Source of the DNA: Thalassomonas actiniarum
GTDB lineage: Bacteria > Pseudomonadota > Gammaproteobacteria > Enterobacterales > Alteromonadaceae
Direction of reading: 5' to 3'
DNA length: 64,000 nucleotides
NCBI RefSeq assembly: GCF_000948975.2
Contig: NZ_CP059736.1
Span: 682,001-746,000, forward strand
Within the stretch, counting starts at the first letter, position 1; each line of letters starts with the position of its first letter. The translations under genes were made by a program, and so were the position numbers. The notes under the pieces are model-generated. The model ran no database searches and had not been told where the DNA came from. It worked only from the letters and a program-made list of their open reading frames with translations. Positions 8,208-16,574 of the stretch are shown here, one piece after another.

Positions 8208-8609
8208 ATGCGTAAATTGATAAATGCTGCCTTAGTGCTATTTATTTTGCTTGCCGCCAGCATGGTAAGTAAAGCCCATGCAGGGTTAATACATAAGGAT
8301 TTTTCTACCGGCCACTTCAGCACAACAGGACACATGGTAAGTCTTTTGGATTTGCCAAGCACCGGCTATTGGCATCAGGCGCTTTATGGTTTATGGGATG
8401 TTGCTACATATGTTCCTGAGCAAGCCGCATCAACAAACAATATAACCCCAGCCTTGAAAACGACCAACGTTTCAAACCCTTCAACAATTGCGCTGCTCGG
8501 TCTGATGTTAATGACTTTGGCAACACAGAGCTTGAAACGGCAACATCGTCACAAAGCTGTAATTAAAGTTAATTGTTCTGCCCGGCACAACTCCCCTTTG
8601 CCCACTTAA
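8208..8609 (+). CDS. small PEP-CTERM-like secreted protein
   Basis: A precursor of about 133 residues with an N-terminal signal peptide (hydrophobic LINAALVLFILLAASMVSKA, cleavage after AHA) and a C-terminal sorting tail: NPST, a hydrophobic helix (IALLGLMLMTLA) and basic residues KRQHRH. In the PEP-CTERM/exosortase system the tail is cleaved and the protein is linked to the surface or exopolysaccharide. Here the canonical Pro-Glu-Pro is NPS, a degenerate form, and about 20 residues follow the basic cluster, which is unusual. The mature part has no known domain. I place the start at the second of two adjacent ATG codons (8205, 8208). Confidence 0.6.
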   Translation: MRKLINAALVLFILLAASMVSKAHAGLIHKDFSTGHFSTTGHMVSLLDLPSTGYWHQALYGLWDVATYVPEQAASTNNITPALKTTNVSNPSTIALLGLMLMTLATQSLKRQHRHKAVIKVNCSARHNSPLPT

Positions 8610-8809
8610 CCCGGGGCCATCAACCGAAAAGAAAAAGGCTTTATACCCACACTTAGCCGTATTAAGTGGTTGTGTCAAAGCAAGGAACATTCAATTTTAT
8701 AGGCTGATTTTCTTTACCCTCTCAATAAGGCCAATGGGTAAAAATTATTTAGTTTTACCTGTTTTTTAGCTATCATAGCCCGCCGTGGGCTTAAAGGATT
8801 AAGCATTAC

Positions 8810-8865
8810 CAGGGTGCGGAGACTCCGATGCGAATATCTATACAACATCGGTAAACTGCCACCTG
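8810..8865 (+). ncRNA. possible structured leader upstream of uraA
   Basis: The 370 bp between the PEP-CTERM gene and uraA contain nested complementarity: outer arms CAGGGTG (8810-8816) and CACCTG (8860-8865) with one bulge, and an inner CCGATG/CATCGG stem (8825-8830 with 8846-8851) that competes with a CGGAG/CTCCG stem just before it. A further AGCCC/GGGCT hairpin lies near 8780. Mutually exclusive helices ahead of a nucleobase permease suggest a regulatory leader, but it matches no riboswitch class I know. Confidence 0.25.
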
Positions 8866-8978
8866 ATCGAACAAGCTTATATCATCTCTGAATTGGCTTA
8901 TGCCGGTGACAAAATTATTGCCACCCCAATTTGCTTATAAAAAATACATTTTACTTTTAAATCAAAGTTAGGTTGTTT

Positions 8979-10274
8979 ATGACAAATACCACTGAACAAT
9001 TCCGCGGCTGGCGTACGGTGCTGGCCGGTTTACAGATGCTCTTTGTGGCCTTTGGCGCCCTGGTGCTGATGCCTTTAATCACAGGTCTTGACCCCAGTGT
9101 CGCACTGTTTACCGCGGGTATTGGTACCCTGATCTTTCAATTTGTAACCAAGCGTCAGGTGCCGGTTTTCCTGGCATCTTCTTTTGTTTTTATTGCCCCG
9201 ATCAGTTACGCGGTACAAACCTGGGGCATGGCCGCAGCCATGGGCGCCTTATGTGCCGCAGGGTTAATGTATGTGGTGTTGGCGGCTATCGTGGCCGTGC
9301 GCGGTGCCGGTTTCCTGCATAAGATCATGCCGCCGGTGGTAACAGGCCCGATTATCATGGTCATAGGTTTAAGCCTGGCCCCCATTGCCGTCAACATGGC
9401 GATGGGGAAAACAGGTGACGGCGCAGTGGAATTATTTGCCTACGGCGATGCCTTGCTGGTATCCATGTCAGCCCTGATCACGACTTTGCTGGTGGCAACC
9501 TTAGGCAAGGGAATTTTCCGGCTGGTACCTATTCTGGCAGGTGTTTTTGTCGGCTATATCATGGCCTATGTCATGGGCATGGTAAACTTTGAAAGTGTCG
9601 GCTCGGTAGCCTGGTTTGCCGTTCCTAACTTTACCACCCCGGAATTTAACCTGGCGGCAATTTTATTCATGTTGCCTGTGGCCATAGCACCGGCGATTGA
9701 GCATGTCGGGGACGTACTTGCCATCGGCAGCGTTACCGGCAAAGATTATGTCAAAAAACCCGGCCTGCACCGCACTTTATTAGGTGATGGTTTAGCAACC
9801 TCGGCTGCTTCTTTATTTGGCGGTCCGCCAAACACCACCTACTCGGAAGTCACAGGCGCGGTAATGCTCACCAAGATGTTTAACCCGGTGATCATGATCT
9901 GGGCGGCTGTTTTTGCCATTGGCCTGGCTTTTGTCGCAAAATTTGGCGTGATTTTACAAACCATACCCGCACCGGTTATGGGCGGCATCCTGATTTTGCT
10001 ATTCGGCTCCATCGCCGGGGTAGGCATGAATATTCTGATCAAAGCCAGGGTCGACATGGCCGAGCAGCGCAACCTGGTGATCACCTCAACCACCCTGATA
10101 TTCGGCATTGGCGGCATGGCCATCGGCAACGCCGACTTCAGCCTACAGGGCGTTAGCCTGTGCGGCCTGGTAGCCATAGCCTTAAACCTGGTATTACCCA
10201 ACAAAAACAAGCAAGCCAACAACCTGCAGCAAGAGCAGGAAATCGTAGACGACGCCGTCTCCCATAACCGTTAA
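8979..10274 (+). CDS. uraA: uracil/xanthine permease family transporter (UraA-like)
   Basis: A nucleobase cation-symporter (NCS2) of 431 residues with about 14 membrane segments. Family hallmarks are the AIEHVGD motif and FGGPPNTTYSEVTGAV, which place it nearest UraA-type uracil permeases; family members also carry xanthine or uric acid, so the substrate is less certain than the family. The ATG at 8979 is preferred to an upstream TTG (8973). It is a solitary gene with its own terminator, unrelated to the surrounding T3SS. Confidence 0.92.
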   Translation: MTNTTEQFRGWRTVLAGLQMLFVAFGALVLMPLITGLDPSVALFTAGIGTLIFQFVTKRQVPVFLASSFVFIAPISYAVQTWGMAAAMGALCAAGLMYVVLAAIVAVRGAGFLHKIMPPVVTGPIIMVIGLSLAPIAVNMAMGKTGDGAVELFAYGDALLVSMSALITTLLVATLGKGIFRLVPILAGVFVGYIMAYVMGMVNFESVGSVAWFAVPNFTTPEFNLAAILFMLPVAIAPAIEHVGDVLAIGSVTGKDYVKKPGLHRTLLGDGLATSAASLFGGPPNTTYSEVTGAVMLTKMFNPVIMIWAAVFAIGLAFVAKFGVILQTIPAPVMGGILILLFGSIAGVGMNILIKARVDMAEQRNLVITSTTLIFGIGGMAIGNADFSLQGVSLCGLVAIALNLVLPNKNKQANNLQQEQEIVDDAVSHNR

Positions 10275-10295
10275 TTGCAGTTTACCATCACAAGA

Positions 10296-10327
10296 AACCA
10301 TGCTTTGGCAACATTGCATGGTTTTTT
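10296..10327 (+). terminator. intrinsic terminator of uraA
   Basis: Perfect arms AACCATGC (10296-10303) and GCATGGTT (10316-10323) followed by T residues, 22 bases after the permease stop codon. Confidence 0.85.
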
Positions 10328-10414
10328 ATACCGCTAAATAACTAAGTCACTACGACTTGAAATTCCCCCTCCCTGTACCTACCTCATAATAAACCTTACT
10401 AACTGAAGTCCATT

Positions 10415-11236
10415 ATGCTGTCTTATGTGTTGCCCCTGATCATCGGCGTATTACTCATTGGTTACTTTGCCGGGAAACCTTATTGGCGCGAGTATCAGCG
10501 CAATAAAATCAGGCGCTTGCCTTTTAAAAAGCAATGGCGAAAAATCCTCCAGCAAAGAATGCCTTATTTCAGGCAGATGCCGGCTGATTTACAGTTGCAG
10601 CTAAAGCAGCACATCCAGGTTTTTCTCGCAGAAAAAAACTTCATTGGCTGTAACGGGGTAAAAATTACCGATGAAATAAAAATTACCATAGCAGCACAGG
10701 CCTGTTTGTTATTGCTTAACCGTAAAACGGATTATTATCCCCAACTACAAACCATATTGGTTTACCCCAGGGCTTTTGTTAAAGCGCAAAATAAACAAAA
10801 TGCCGACGGCGTGCACTACACGCAAAATATGGCGTTGTCGGGGGAGTCCTGGGATTTTGGAAAAATCGTTTTATCCTGGCAAGATACCCTGCAAGGCGCA
10901 GAAATTCCCGATGATGGCCGCAATGTGGTGATCCATGAATTTGCCCATCAACTCGATCAGGAAAATGGTAAAGCAAACGGTGTCCCGATTTTAGGTAGAG
11001 GGCATAGCTATAAATCCTGGTCGGCAGTATTTTCAGCCCAATTTGAACAACTTAAAAACCAAGCAAGGGCAGGAGCGCCTTCATTGTTTGACTATTATGG
11101 CGCCACAGAGCCCGCAGAATTTTTTGCCGTTGCCAGTGAAGTATTTTTTGAACAGTCTCAACAATTTTGTCATGAATACCCCGGGCTTTATCAACAGTTG
11201 AAACAGTTTTACCGGGTAGATCCCGTACTTTGGTAA
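10415..11236 (+). CDS. mtfA: MtfA-like zinc metallopeptidase (M90 family)
   Basis: A 273-residue protein close to E. coli MtfA in length (265). The zinc-binding HEFAHQLD motif lies around residue 177, with a downstream Glu in the FFAVASEVFFE segment acting as the family's third ligand region. An N-terminal hydrophobic stretch (about 3-22) may anchor it. MtfA binds the glucose repressor Mlc (DgsA) and has peptidase activity; whether an Mlc partner exists here cannot be seen. It stands alone. Confidence 0.88.
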   Translation: MLSYVLPLIIGVLLIGYFAGKPYWREYQRNKIRRLPFKKQWRKILQQRMPYFRQMPADLQLQLKQHIQVFLAEKNFIGCNGVKITDEIKITIAAQACLLLLNRKTDYYPQLQTILVYPRAFVKAQNKQNADGVHYTQNMALSGESWDFGKIVLSWQDTLQGAEIPDDGRNVVIHEFAHQLDQENGKANGVPILGRGHSYKSWSAVFSAQFEQLKNQARAGAPSLFDYYGATEPAEFFAVASEVFFEQSQQFCHEYPGLYQQLKQFYRVDPVLW

Positions 11237-11343
11237 TAAGGTCTTTTTAGTATCCATACCTGCTTTACCGACAGAAAAAAACCTTAACTATTCAATATTA
11301 TTCATGTAAATTCACTTAAAAGTTTCTTCTAGGTAACATATTT

Positions 11344-12108
11344 TTGAAGTATCCAGTTTTATTGGCCGCAGCGCTTGGCCTGGTAGTTTCCGGCTGCGGC
11401 GACACGATAGCGCACTCAACATCATCCACCTCCGGACAATGCTCACACCTTAAGTACGGTACCCCAAAACAAAGCGATGAAGTGCTTTGTCGCGAGGGGT
11501 ATGCGCTGGGATATAACAACAACCTTAAGTCGGCTGAATGGGTGTCCTATGTGCTTGATAAAGAAACATCTCCGGGCGTGCCCAGGCGAAATGATTTTAG
11601 GCTTGATGAAGATATTCCGCCAGCTTACCGCACCACGCCACAAGACTACGAAGAGCCTGTCTATTCCAAAGGCCATCTTGCCAATAGCGAATCTATAGAC
11701 CGTACCCGGCGGGCAAACAGTGAAACCTTTCTGATGTCGAATATGACGCCGCAGCTTCCCGGACATAACAGAGCCATTTGGAAAGGGTTGGAAAATCGCG
11801 AACGCAAATGGGCAAACGCCAGGGGCAGGGTAGTGGTATTAGCCGGTCCCGGTTATTCTGCGCGGCCAGAGCATATTGGTAATAATGTACCTGTACCTGA
11901 TGAATACTGGAAAGTGATCTATGATCCGGCCGTTCAGGAAGCAATTGCCTTTATTATCCCGCACAAAAACCTGAAAACAGCACAGCTGAATAACTATCTG
12001 AGCTCAGTGGATGAGGTTGAAAACCGGTTTGGCCTGGATTTACTCAGCTCACTCGACGATGCTGCTGAGGCCAGGATAGAGCGGCAAAAATTATCAAGGC
12101 AGTGGTAA
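11344..12108 (+). CDS. lipoprotein DNA/RNA non-specific endonuclease (NUC family)
   Basis: A 254-residue exported nuclease of the beta-beta-alpha-metal type. The active-site block KGHLANSESIDRT with downstream ETFLMSNMTPQ matches the family's DRGH-type motif with K-G-H (His is the general base) and the Asn/Met-rich SNMTPQ segment. The signal peptide has a lipobox VSGC (Cys18), so it is probably a lipoprotein. The start is a TTG at 11344, preceded by AGG; no ATG precedes the signal peptide. Four further Cys in the first 65 residues may form disulfides. Confidence 0.85.
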   Translation: MKYPVLLAAALGLVVSGCGDTIAHSTSSTSGQCSHLKYGTPKQSDEVLCREGYALGYNNNLKSAEWVSYVLDKETSPGVPRRNDFRLDEDIPPAYRTTPQDYEEPVYSKGHLANSESIDRTRRANSETFLMSNMTPQLPGHNRAIWKGLENRERKWANARGRVVVLAGPGYSARPEHIGNNVPVPDEYWKVIYDPAVQEAIAFIIPHKNLKTAQLNNYLSSVDEVENRFGLDLLSSLDDAAEARIERQKLSRQW

Positions 12109-12292
12109 TTTACATACTTCGGGTCGCAATGTTTGATTATCTATGAACACGATCGGCAGATTTTAAAGATAGCTCTTAAGATGCTGCTATAAAAATAGCC
12201 ATTAGCTCCAAGGGCTCGCCGCACAAGGGTTTGCTCTTTTTGGAGAACTCTATTGCTAGCGCTTGTTATTTGAGGAAAGGGTAAAGGGAAAT

Positions 12293-13072
12293 ATGATGAG
12301 AAAACTTAACTTTATCGTTTTAGCCGGTATTTGTACTTCGGCATTTTTTTTACAGGCTTATGGCTTTGATAGCGAGATTATCGGCGACAGCAACCCTTTT
12401 ATCGAAGAACAAGTGACTAACCCGCCATTTGAGCCAAAAGGTTTAGTGGTATATTCCTTTACCGAGAACCCAAGCAAGTTAACCCCAAATAATGATCATA
12501 TTACCCGGGCAAGAGAAACCAGGGAGTATGGTTTTACCCGGGTTCTTTCTTCACAGATTCGTCAGTTCACTAATGTTATCCGCCGCTATAAAGATGGCGA
12601 CCAAGCATTCCAGCACAGCTTTAAACACCAAATACTTGCGAAGCAATCTAAAGCTGATATCGAAAAACTCTCAATGTCGTTCGCCGGTGATGCGGTTAAT
12701 TTAGATATGGCACTTAAAGGCAAATTTGACTTGTTGCACTCATTCGTCGGCGGTAATTTTATTCCTGGTAAAGGCTGGGATCAATTAACCAGAATAGTAA
12801 AAAGTAGGGAGTTGGGTCATGTCATCATTGAAATGATGGCCTTTAGCGAAGATAGCGGCGTACTGATGGATAAGGATGCGATAAACTTTGATGTTAACGG
12901 TGATCCGGGCATTTTAATCGTGATAGAAGATGAAAGAGGACATGCAGAAACATCCCTGACATGGGCTGACAATGAAAAAACCTATACCATTCAACTTGAT
13001 AAGAATGTTAACGCCAATGGACTAATGGCATCATTCAAAAGCTTAACACAAAAAATATCAGGATCTCGCTAG
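12293..13072 (+). CDS. exported hypothetical protein
   Basis: About 259 residues with a signal peptide (LNFIVLAGICTSAFFLQAYG). The mature part is mixed charged and hydrophobic with no motif I recognise; residues near 190-230 carry Asp/Asn-rich loops (MDKDAINFDVNGDPG) that could bind calcium. An AAAGGGAA ribosome binding site precedes the double ATG at 12293/12296. It stands between the nuclease and fasciclin genes, all exported and on the same strand but with 180-370-base gaps. Confidence 0.75.
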   Translation: MMRKLNFIVLAGICTSAFFLQAYGFDSEIIGDSNPFIEEQVTNPPFEPKGLVVYSFTENPSKLTPNNDHITRARETREYGFTRVLSSQIRQFTNVIRRYKDGDQAFQHSFKHQILAKQSKADIEKLSMSFAGDAVNLDMALKGKFDLLHSFVGGNFIPGKGWDQLTRIVKSRELGHVIIEMMAFSEDSGVLMDKDAINFDVNGDPGILIVIEDERGHAETSLTWADNEKTYTIQLDKNVNANGLMASFKSLTQKISGSR

Positions 13073-13440
13073 TCAAAATTGAAATTGCTCAATAGCGAAG
13101 CATTATAACTCGATTCAGAGTCTTCCTATTGCCGCTGTTAATCAATTAGGCAATCCCCCCGCTAAGCCGTTGAAAAAGTAAAGTTGACAGACACCACAAT
13201 TGACAACGACTCGTTTTTGCATGCGACTATTGCCCTAAAAGAGCTCAGCCAGGCAAGGGAGCGGCTGTAGGTTTTAAAGCAGCGCTTATCTGGTATACCA
13301 ATCCCGCCAATAACATTGATCTTTTTTTATACAGGCCCCGTATTAGAGTGCAGAGCAAACATCATGCTGTAGTTTGCACTACCAGGTCTCGTGTGAAGTT
13401 AACAAGCAGTGTTGTTTTAAATGTTATTTTGGAGGTCAAA
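13073..13440. other. gene-free interval
   Basis: I see no supported gene in this interval between the exported hypothetical and the fasciclin gene. No clear terminator or long inverted repeat was found. Confidence 0.5.
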
Positions 13441-13962
13441 ATGAAATACTTTTATACTCTTTTTTTGATGTTTGCGATGGTCTTAAGTTCAACAGCTCAA
13501 GCCAGCTGGAATAAAGACAGGTTTCAATGTTTAAAAACCCAGGCGGTAGAATTTGACGGCACAATTGCCGAAGCGGCAATTGCAACCCCGGAGTTAAGTA
13601 CTTTGGTAACGGCACTTACAGCAGCCGGATTGGTTGACGCCGTAAATGGCGGTGGGAACCTTACCGTATTTGCGCCAACTAACGAAGCTTTTAACAATGT
13701 GCCAGCCCCGATACTGCAAGCTCTTTTAGATGACACGGACCTGTTGACCAGCGTTTTGCTCTATCATGTAGTCGACCGCAAAATAGACGCCCGCCGCTCA
13801 TATTTTACTAAAAAAGTATCGACATTAGCCGAACAAAAAATATTTTTAAACCGTCAATACGGCGCGCCACATGTTAATCAGTCCGAAGTAAACTGCCAGG
13901 GTGTTAATACCAGCAACGGCATCGTATGGATTATTGACAGTGTGCTGCTTCCCCAGTTTTAA
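13441..13962 (+). CDS. secreted fasciclin-domain protein
   Basis: A 173-residue protein with signal peptide (hydrophobic core TLFLMFAMVLSSTAQA) and one fasciclin (FAS1) domain. The H1 and H2 motifs are visible as LTVFAPTNEAFNNVP and LLYHVVDRKI, with IVWIIDSVLLP closing the fold. FAS1 domains mediate adhesion or carbohydrate contact. Two Cys (near the mature N-terminus and in NQSEVNCQG) could form a disulfide. The ATG at 13441 follows a strong GGAGG site. Confidence 0.9.
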   Translation: MKYFYTLFLMFAMVLSSTAQASWNKDRFQCLKTQAVEFDGTIAEAAIATPELSTLVTALTAAGLVDAVNGGGNLTVFAPTNEAFNNVPAPILQALLDDTDLLTSVLLYHVVDRKIDARRSYFTKKVSTLAEQKIFLNRQYGAPHVNQSEVNCQGVNTSNGIVWIIDSVLLPQF

Positions 13963-13985
13963 CCTGAGGTATATTGTTAGTGACA

Positions 13986-14018
13986 TTAGCCGATAATCAG
14001 CGCAGCATTAGCGGCTAA
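13986..14018 (+). terminator. weak hairpin after the fasciclin gene
   Basis: TTAGCCG (13986-13992) pairs with CGGCTAA (14012-14018). No T-run follows. It may stabilise or end the fasciclin transcript. Confidence 0.3.
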
Positions 14019-14457
14019 CATTTAATAGATAAACAGGGCTTGAACCGCTCTTGCCCGGATAACTTCTTAACAGTAATAAATGCGATCACATCTAACCTCC
14101 GGCCTGTAATGCAGATCAGAGAAGTATTCTTTTTTACCAACTTTATTACGCCGCGCCAATTAATACTTAAAAAAATTAAAGATTTCCCCGCTAGTTGTTT
14201 TTACAACATGATCTTATCTTTTTAGATTAAGTATTGCTCGGCTATCAAAGAGCAATACTCCCCAACGGACTGATGTACAGCTCTATTTTAATATCTATTA
14301 ACCATACTAGTAATCTGGTAATAATCCACAGTAAGTGTTAGAACTGCTGTGGCATAATATGCCGATTTAAAAATGATCCCTGGTGCACAGGTCTGGCAGG
14401 AAAGGACTATCACACCCGGATAACAAATAGGAAAAATAAATTTAGACGGAGGTTCTA
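14019..14457. other. gene-free interval with a long inverted repeat
   Basis: This interval ahead of the second PEP-CTERM-like gene has no supported gene. A perfect 10-bp inverted repeat, AGTATTGCTC (14230-14239) with GAGCAATACT (14250-14259), lies about 200 bases before that gene and has no T-run, so it is more like an operator or mRNA structure than a terminator. Confidence 0.5.
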
Positions 14458-15237
14458 ATGTTTTCACGGTTACTAATTACCGATAAAGTGCTATCAATCA
14501 AGCTCATCATTCTTTGTACCATACTTCTTTCAATATCTAATTCTGCTTTTGCTTCGCTAATGTTGAATTCAGGTAATCCGCTGAATTATGGAAGAACGCA
14601 TGTTTCTTTCAGTGATGGCGTTTTACGGACAGAAGGCTTTTTAGATTATGGAGATTATATCATCCAGGGGTTTAGGGTTGATTATTATTCTCCTGACAGA
14701 ATAAAGTATTTTCATGCCACCAATGTGGTAGCGGGTTGCCATGAAAACGCTTCAGGTTGTTATTTGTCATATGCTGAGAAGTTTGTTGGCAGTTCTACTC
14801 ATGGCTCCAGCGCCAGTGGCTTTAAAATTTTAAGAAAGGATGGTAAACGCTTTGATTTAACAAATGTCACAGTGAAATCACGTTCAACAATCCCTTTGCT
14901 TGGTTATGACTTAGGCGAATCGATATTACTGGCAAGCAATACCTTCTCATTAAATAGCTTATTCTCCGGTACTATGAATGAATTCAATTTGCATGACTTT
15001 CCAGAGTTTGGTCCGGGCAGTAGAAATAGATTTCGAAATGTTGACCTGGGAGGGACGTTATTAGGTGTTGAACAAGCTTATTTTTTTTCCAGCAATGAAT
15101 TTAATTATGATCAGCTATTTGTTAATAAAAGTGCAGGTGCGCCAACTTTTCCTGTCAATGAGCCACAGACACTCATTTTATTTTTCATTGGCACAATCTA
15201 CTTTATTGCCTTTCGAAAGTCTTTATCAAAAAATTAA
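14458..15237 (+). CDS. PEP-CTERM-like secreted protein
   Basis: A 259-residue precursor with a long signal peptide (about 1-32, cleavage after AFA) and a C-terminal tail of NEPQ, a hydrophobic helix LILFFIGTIYFIAF and basic RKSLSK. This matches the exosortase-processed PEP-CTERM architecture with a degenerate motif (NEP for PEP). The mature region is Ser/Gly/Phe rich, probably beta-structured, with one Cys pair (GCHENASGC). An exosortase is not in this window. Confidence 0.65.
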   Translation: MFSRLLITDKVLSIKLIILCTILLSISNSAFASLMLNSGNPLNYGRTHVSFSDGVLRTEGFLDYGDYIIQGFRVDYYSPDRIKYFHATNVVAGCHENASGCYLSYAEKFVGSSTHGSSASGFKILRKDGKRFDLTNVTVKSRSTIPLLGYDLGESILLASNTFSLNSLFSGTMNEFNLHDFPEFGPGSRNRFRNVDLGGTLLGVEQAYFFSSNEFNYDQLFVNKSAGAPTFPVNEPQTLILFFIGTIYFIAFRKSLSKN

Positions 15238-15309
15238 TCTCAGCCGTGCCGGTATAAGCAATGCTACAAAATAAAATCTACCCCGGTAGTTAAAATGGAG
15301 TTTTATAAA

Positions 15310-15861
15310 ATGATAGATAATATTGAACAGCAAAACCTTTTATTAGACTGGTATAGGCGGTTTAGAGTTAACGAAAAAGCGCATTATAAAAGCGCAACGG
15401 CTTGCCGGATATTTAATTACACATTAGGTATACCCTTAGTCATCATTACCACAATAGTTGCATCGGATATATTCGAGCTTTTTAGGGAACATGCTGAAGA
15501 TCAATTTCCCTGGAAGACCGGAATTATGGGAATGGAGGCCTACTTAGTCAGTATATTAAGTGTTGCAGCTCCGGTTCTTGCCGCGCTGCAAACTTTTCTC
15601 AGGTTTCCGGAGCGTGCGGAGAAGCATAAAATAGCCGGTGTTAAATTTGGCTTATTAAAGAAGGATATTGAAAAATGTCTCATGTTTCCAGCCAGTGAAG
15701 ATGAAGCGAAAAAGCAAATAGAGAAAATTAAAGAACATGATGCACAAGCCATGCTGGAAGCTCCGTCTTTAGGAGCAATTTCATTGTTTTTGACAAGGTA
15801 CGCGATTAAAGAAAATTCAACAATTAAACATTTTAAAGCGAATACTGAAAATGCTGAATAA
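15310..15861 (+). CDS. SLATT-domain (DUF4231-like) two-helix membrane protein
   Basis: About 183 residues with a helical N-terminus (LLDWYRRFRVNEKAHYKSA), two membrane segments (about 43-60 and 80-100) and a cytoplasmic helical tail with RFPERAEKHKIAGVKFGLLK and a final EAPSLGAI. This order is typical of SLATT proteins, predicted pore-forming effectors often paired with nucleotide-signalling or sensor genes in antiphage and conflict islands. No such partner lies next to it. The ATG at 15310 has a GGAG nine bases before it. The family call rests on pattern, not a search. Confidence 0.7.
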   Translation: MIDNIEQQNLLLDWYRRFRVNEKAHYKSATACRIFNYTLGIPLVIITTIVASDIFELFREHAEDQFPWKTGIMGMEAYLVSILSVAAPVLAALQTFLRFPERAEKHKIAGVKFGLLKKDIEKCLMFPASEDEAKKQIEKIKEHDAQAMLEAPSLGAISLFLTRYAIKENSTIKHFKANTENAE

Positions 15862-16235
15862 CAAGTTTCAAGTGGCAGAACCGTCTTAACGCTCTCGCTT
15901 ATATAACACTATTAGACCTGATTGATTGTATCATCAGGTCTAAACTGATTCACTTAATGCTGCTGCCACCAATGAAAGGGCAAGAAAACCCCCGGATGCC
16001 AATATGTCTATTTCGGTATGCATCGATCAGTTACACATCAGAGCAATACAATAAAAGCAAGTAAAAACAACCAGGTCCCGGACTGTGACTGTCAGTTAAT
16101 CCCGACAACACCCATTCTATTGAAAGCCAGCTTAATATCTGTTTGATTTTTAACCAGTAAAAGGTTAGTTTTACTGGGCATTGTTAAAATCAATGACGAA
16201 TGGCTATAGAAATCAATAATAATAAGGATATAAAA
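15862..16235. other. gene-free interval with an 11-bp hairpin
   Basis: Contains a perfect 11-bp inverted repeat, TTAGACCTGAT (15912-15922) with ATCAGGTCTAA (15933-15943), 51 bases after the SLATT stop. It lacks a T-run but is probably the 3' end structure of that transcript. The rest probably holds the promoter of the small precursor gene that follows. Confidence 0.5.
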
Positions 16236-16424
16236 ATGAAACTGAAATTAAACAAAAATACACTTAAAAACCTGTCTAATGACCATAAAGCCTTACCGGC
16301 AGCAATGACGCCTAAGGTTGCCGGCGGACAGGAAATAGAAGTAACAAATGTCCAAAAATATTGCGGTACTAACAGCGGTGCATGGGGCTGTTCGGGTACA
16401 GGTTGTGCCAGTGAACTTTGTTAA
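16236..16424 (+). CDS. lanthipeptide-like RiPP precursor
   Basis: A 62-residue peptide beginning MKLKLNKNTLKNLS and containing a VAGG stretch at about residue 30, which resembles the leader of class I lanthipeptide-type precursors found in marine bacteria and Bacteroidota. The C-terminal part after Gly-Gly has four Cys and several Ser/Thr (YCGTNSGAWGCSGTGCASEL followed by a final Cys). An AAGGA ribosome binding site precedes the ATG at 16236; a longer frame from 16200 lacks one. No dehydratase, cyclase, protease or transporter gene lies in the window. It could be modified in trans, or be an unmodified secreted peptide. Confidence 0.65.
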   Translation: MKLKLNKNTLKNLSNDHKALPAAMTPKVAGGQEIEVTNVQKYCGTNSGAWGCSGTGCASELC

Positions 16425-16465
16425 GCCATAAACACATACCTCATTTATGATGAATCACTGAACTG

Positions 16466-16501
16466 TTGATAAGCGCGCGAAAATCTTTCCCGCCTTATCA
16501 A
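16466..16501. terminator. hairpin between convergent genes
   Basis: TTGATAAG (16466-16473) pairs with CTTATCAA (16494-16501) in the gap between the precursor gene and the convergent sensor kinase. It could serve both transcripts. There is no T-run. Confidence 0.35.
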
Positions 16502-16574
16502 GATTACAGAACCGGCAAATTGATATGCCCCCCATAAATCAATGCAGTTCCCCCGCCTCAATAAAGACAGCGGC

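Noticed and set aside
14040-14225. 61-codon frame between fasciclin and PEP-CTERM genes
   Set aside because: No start signal or pattern; TTG-type start and no homology recognised.
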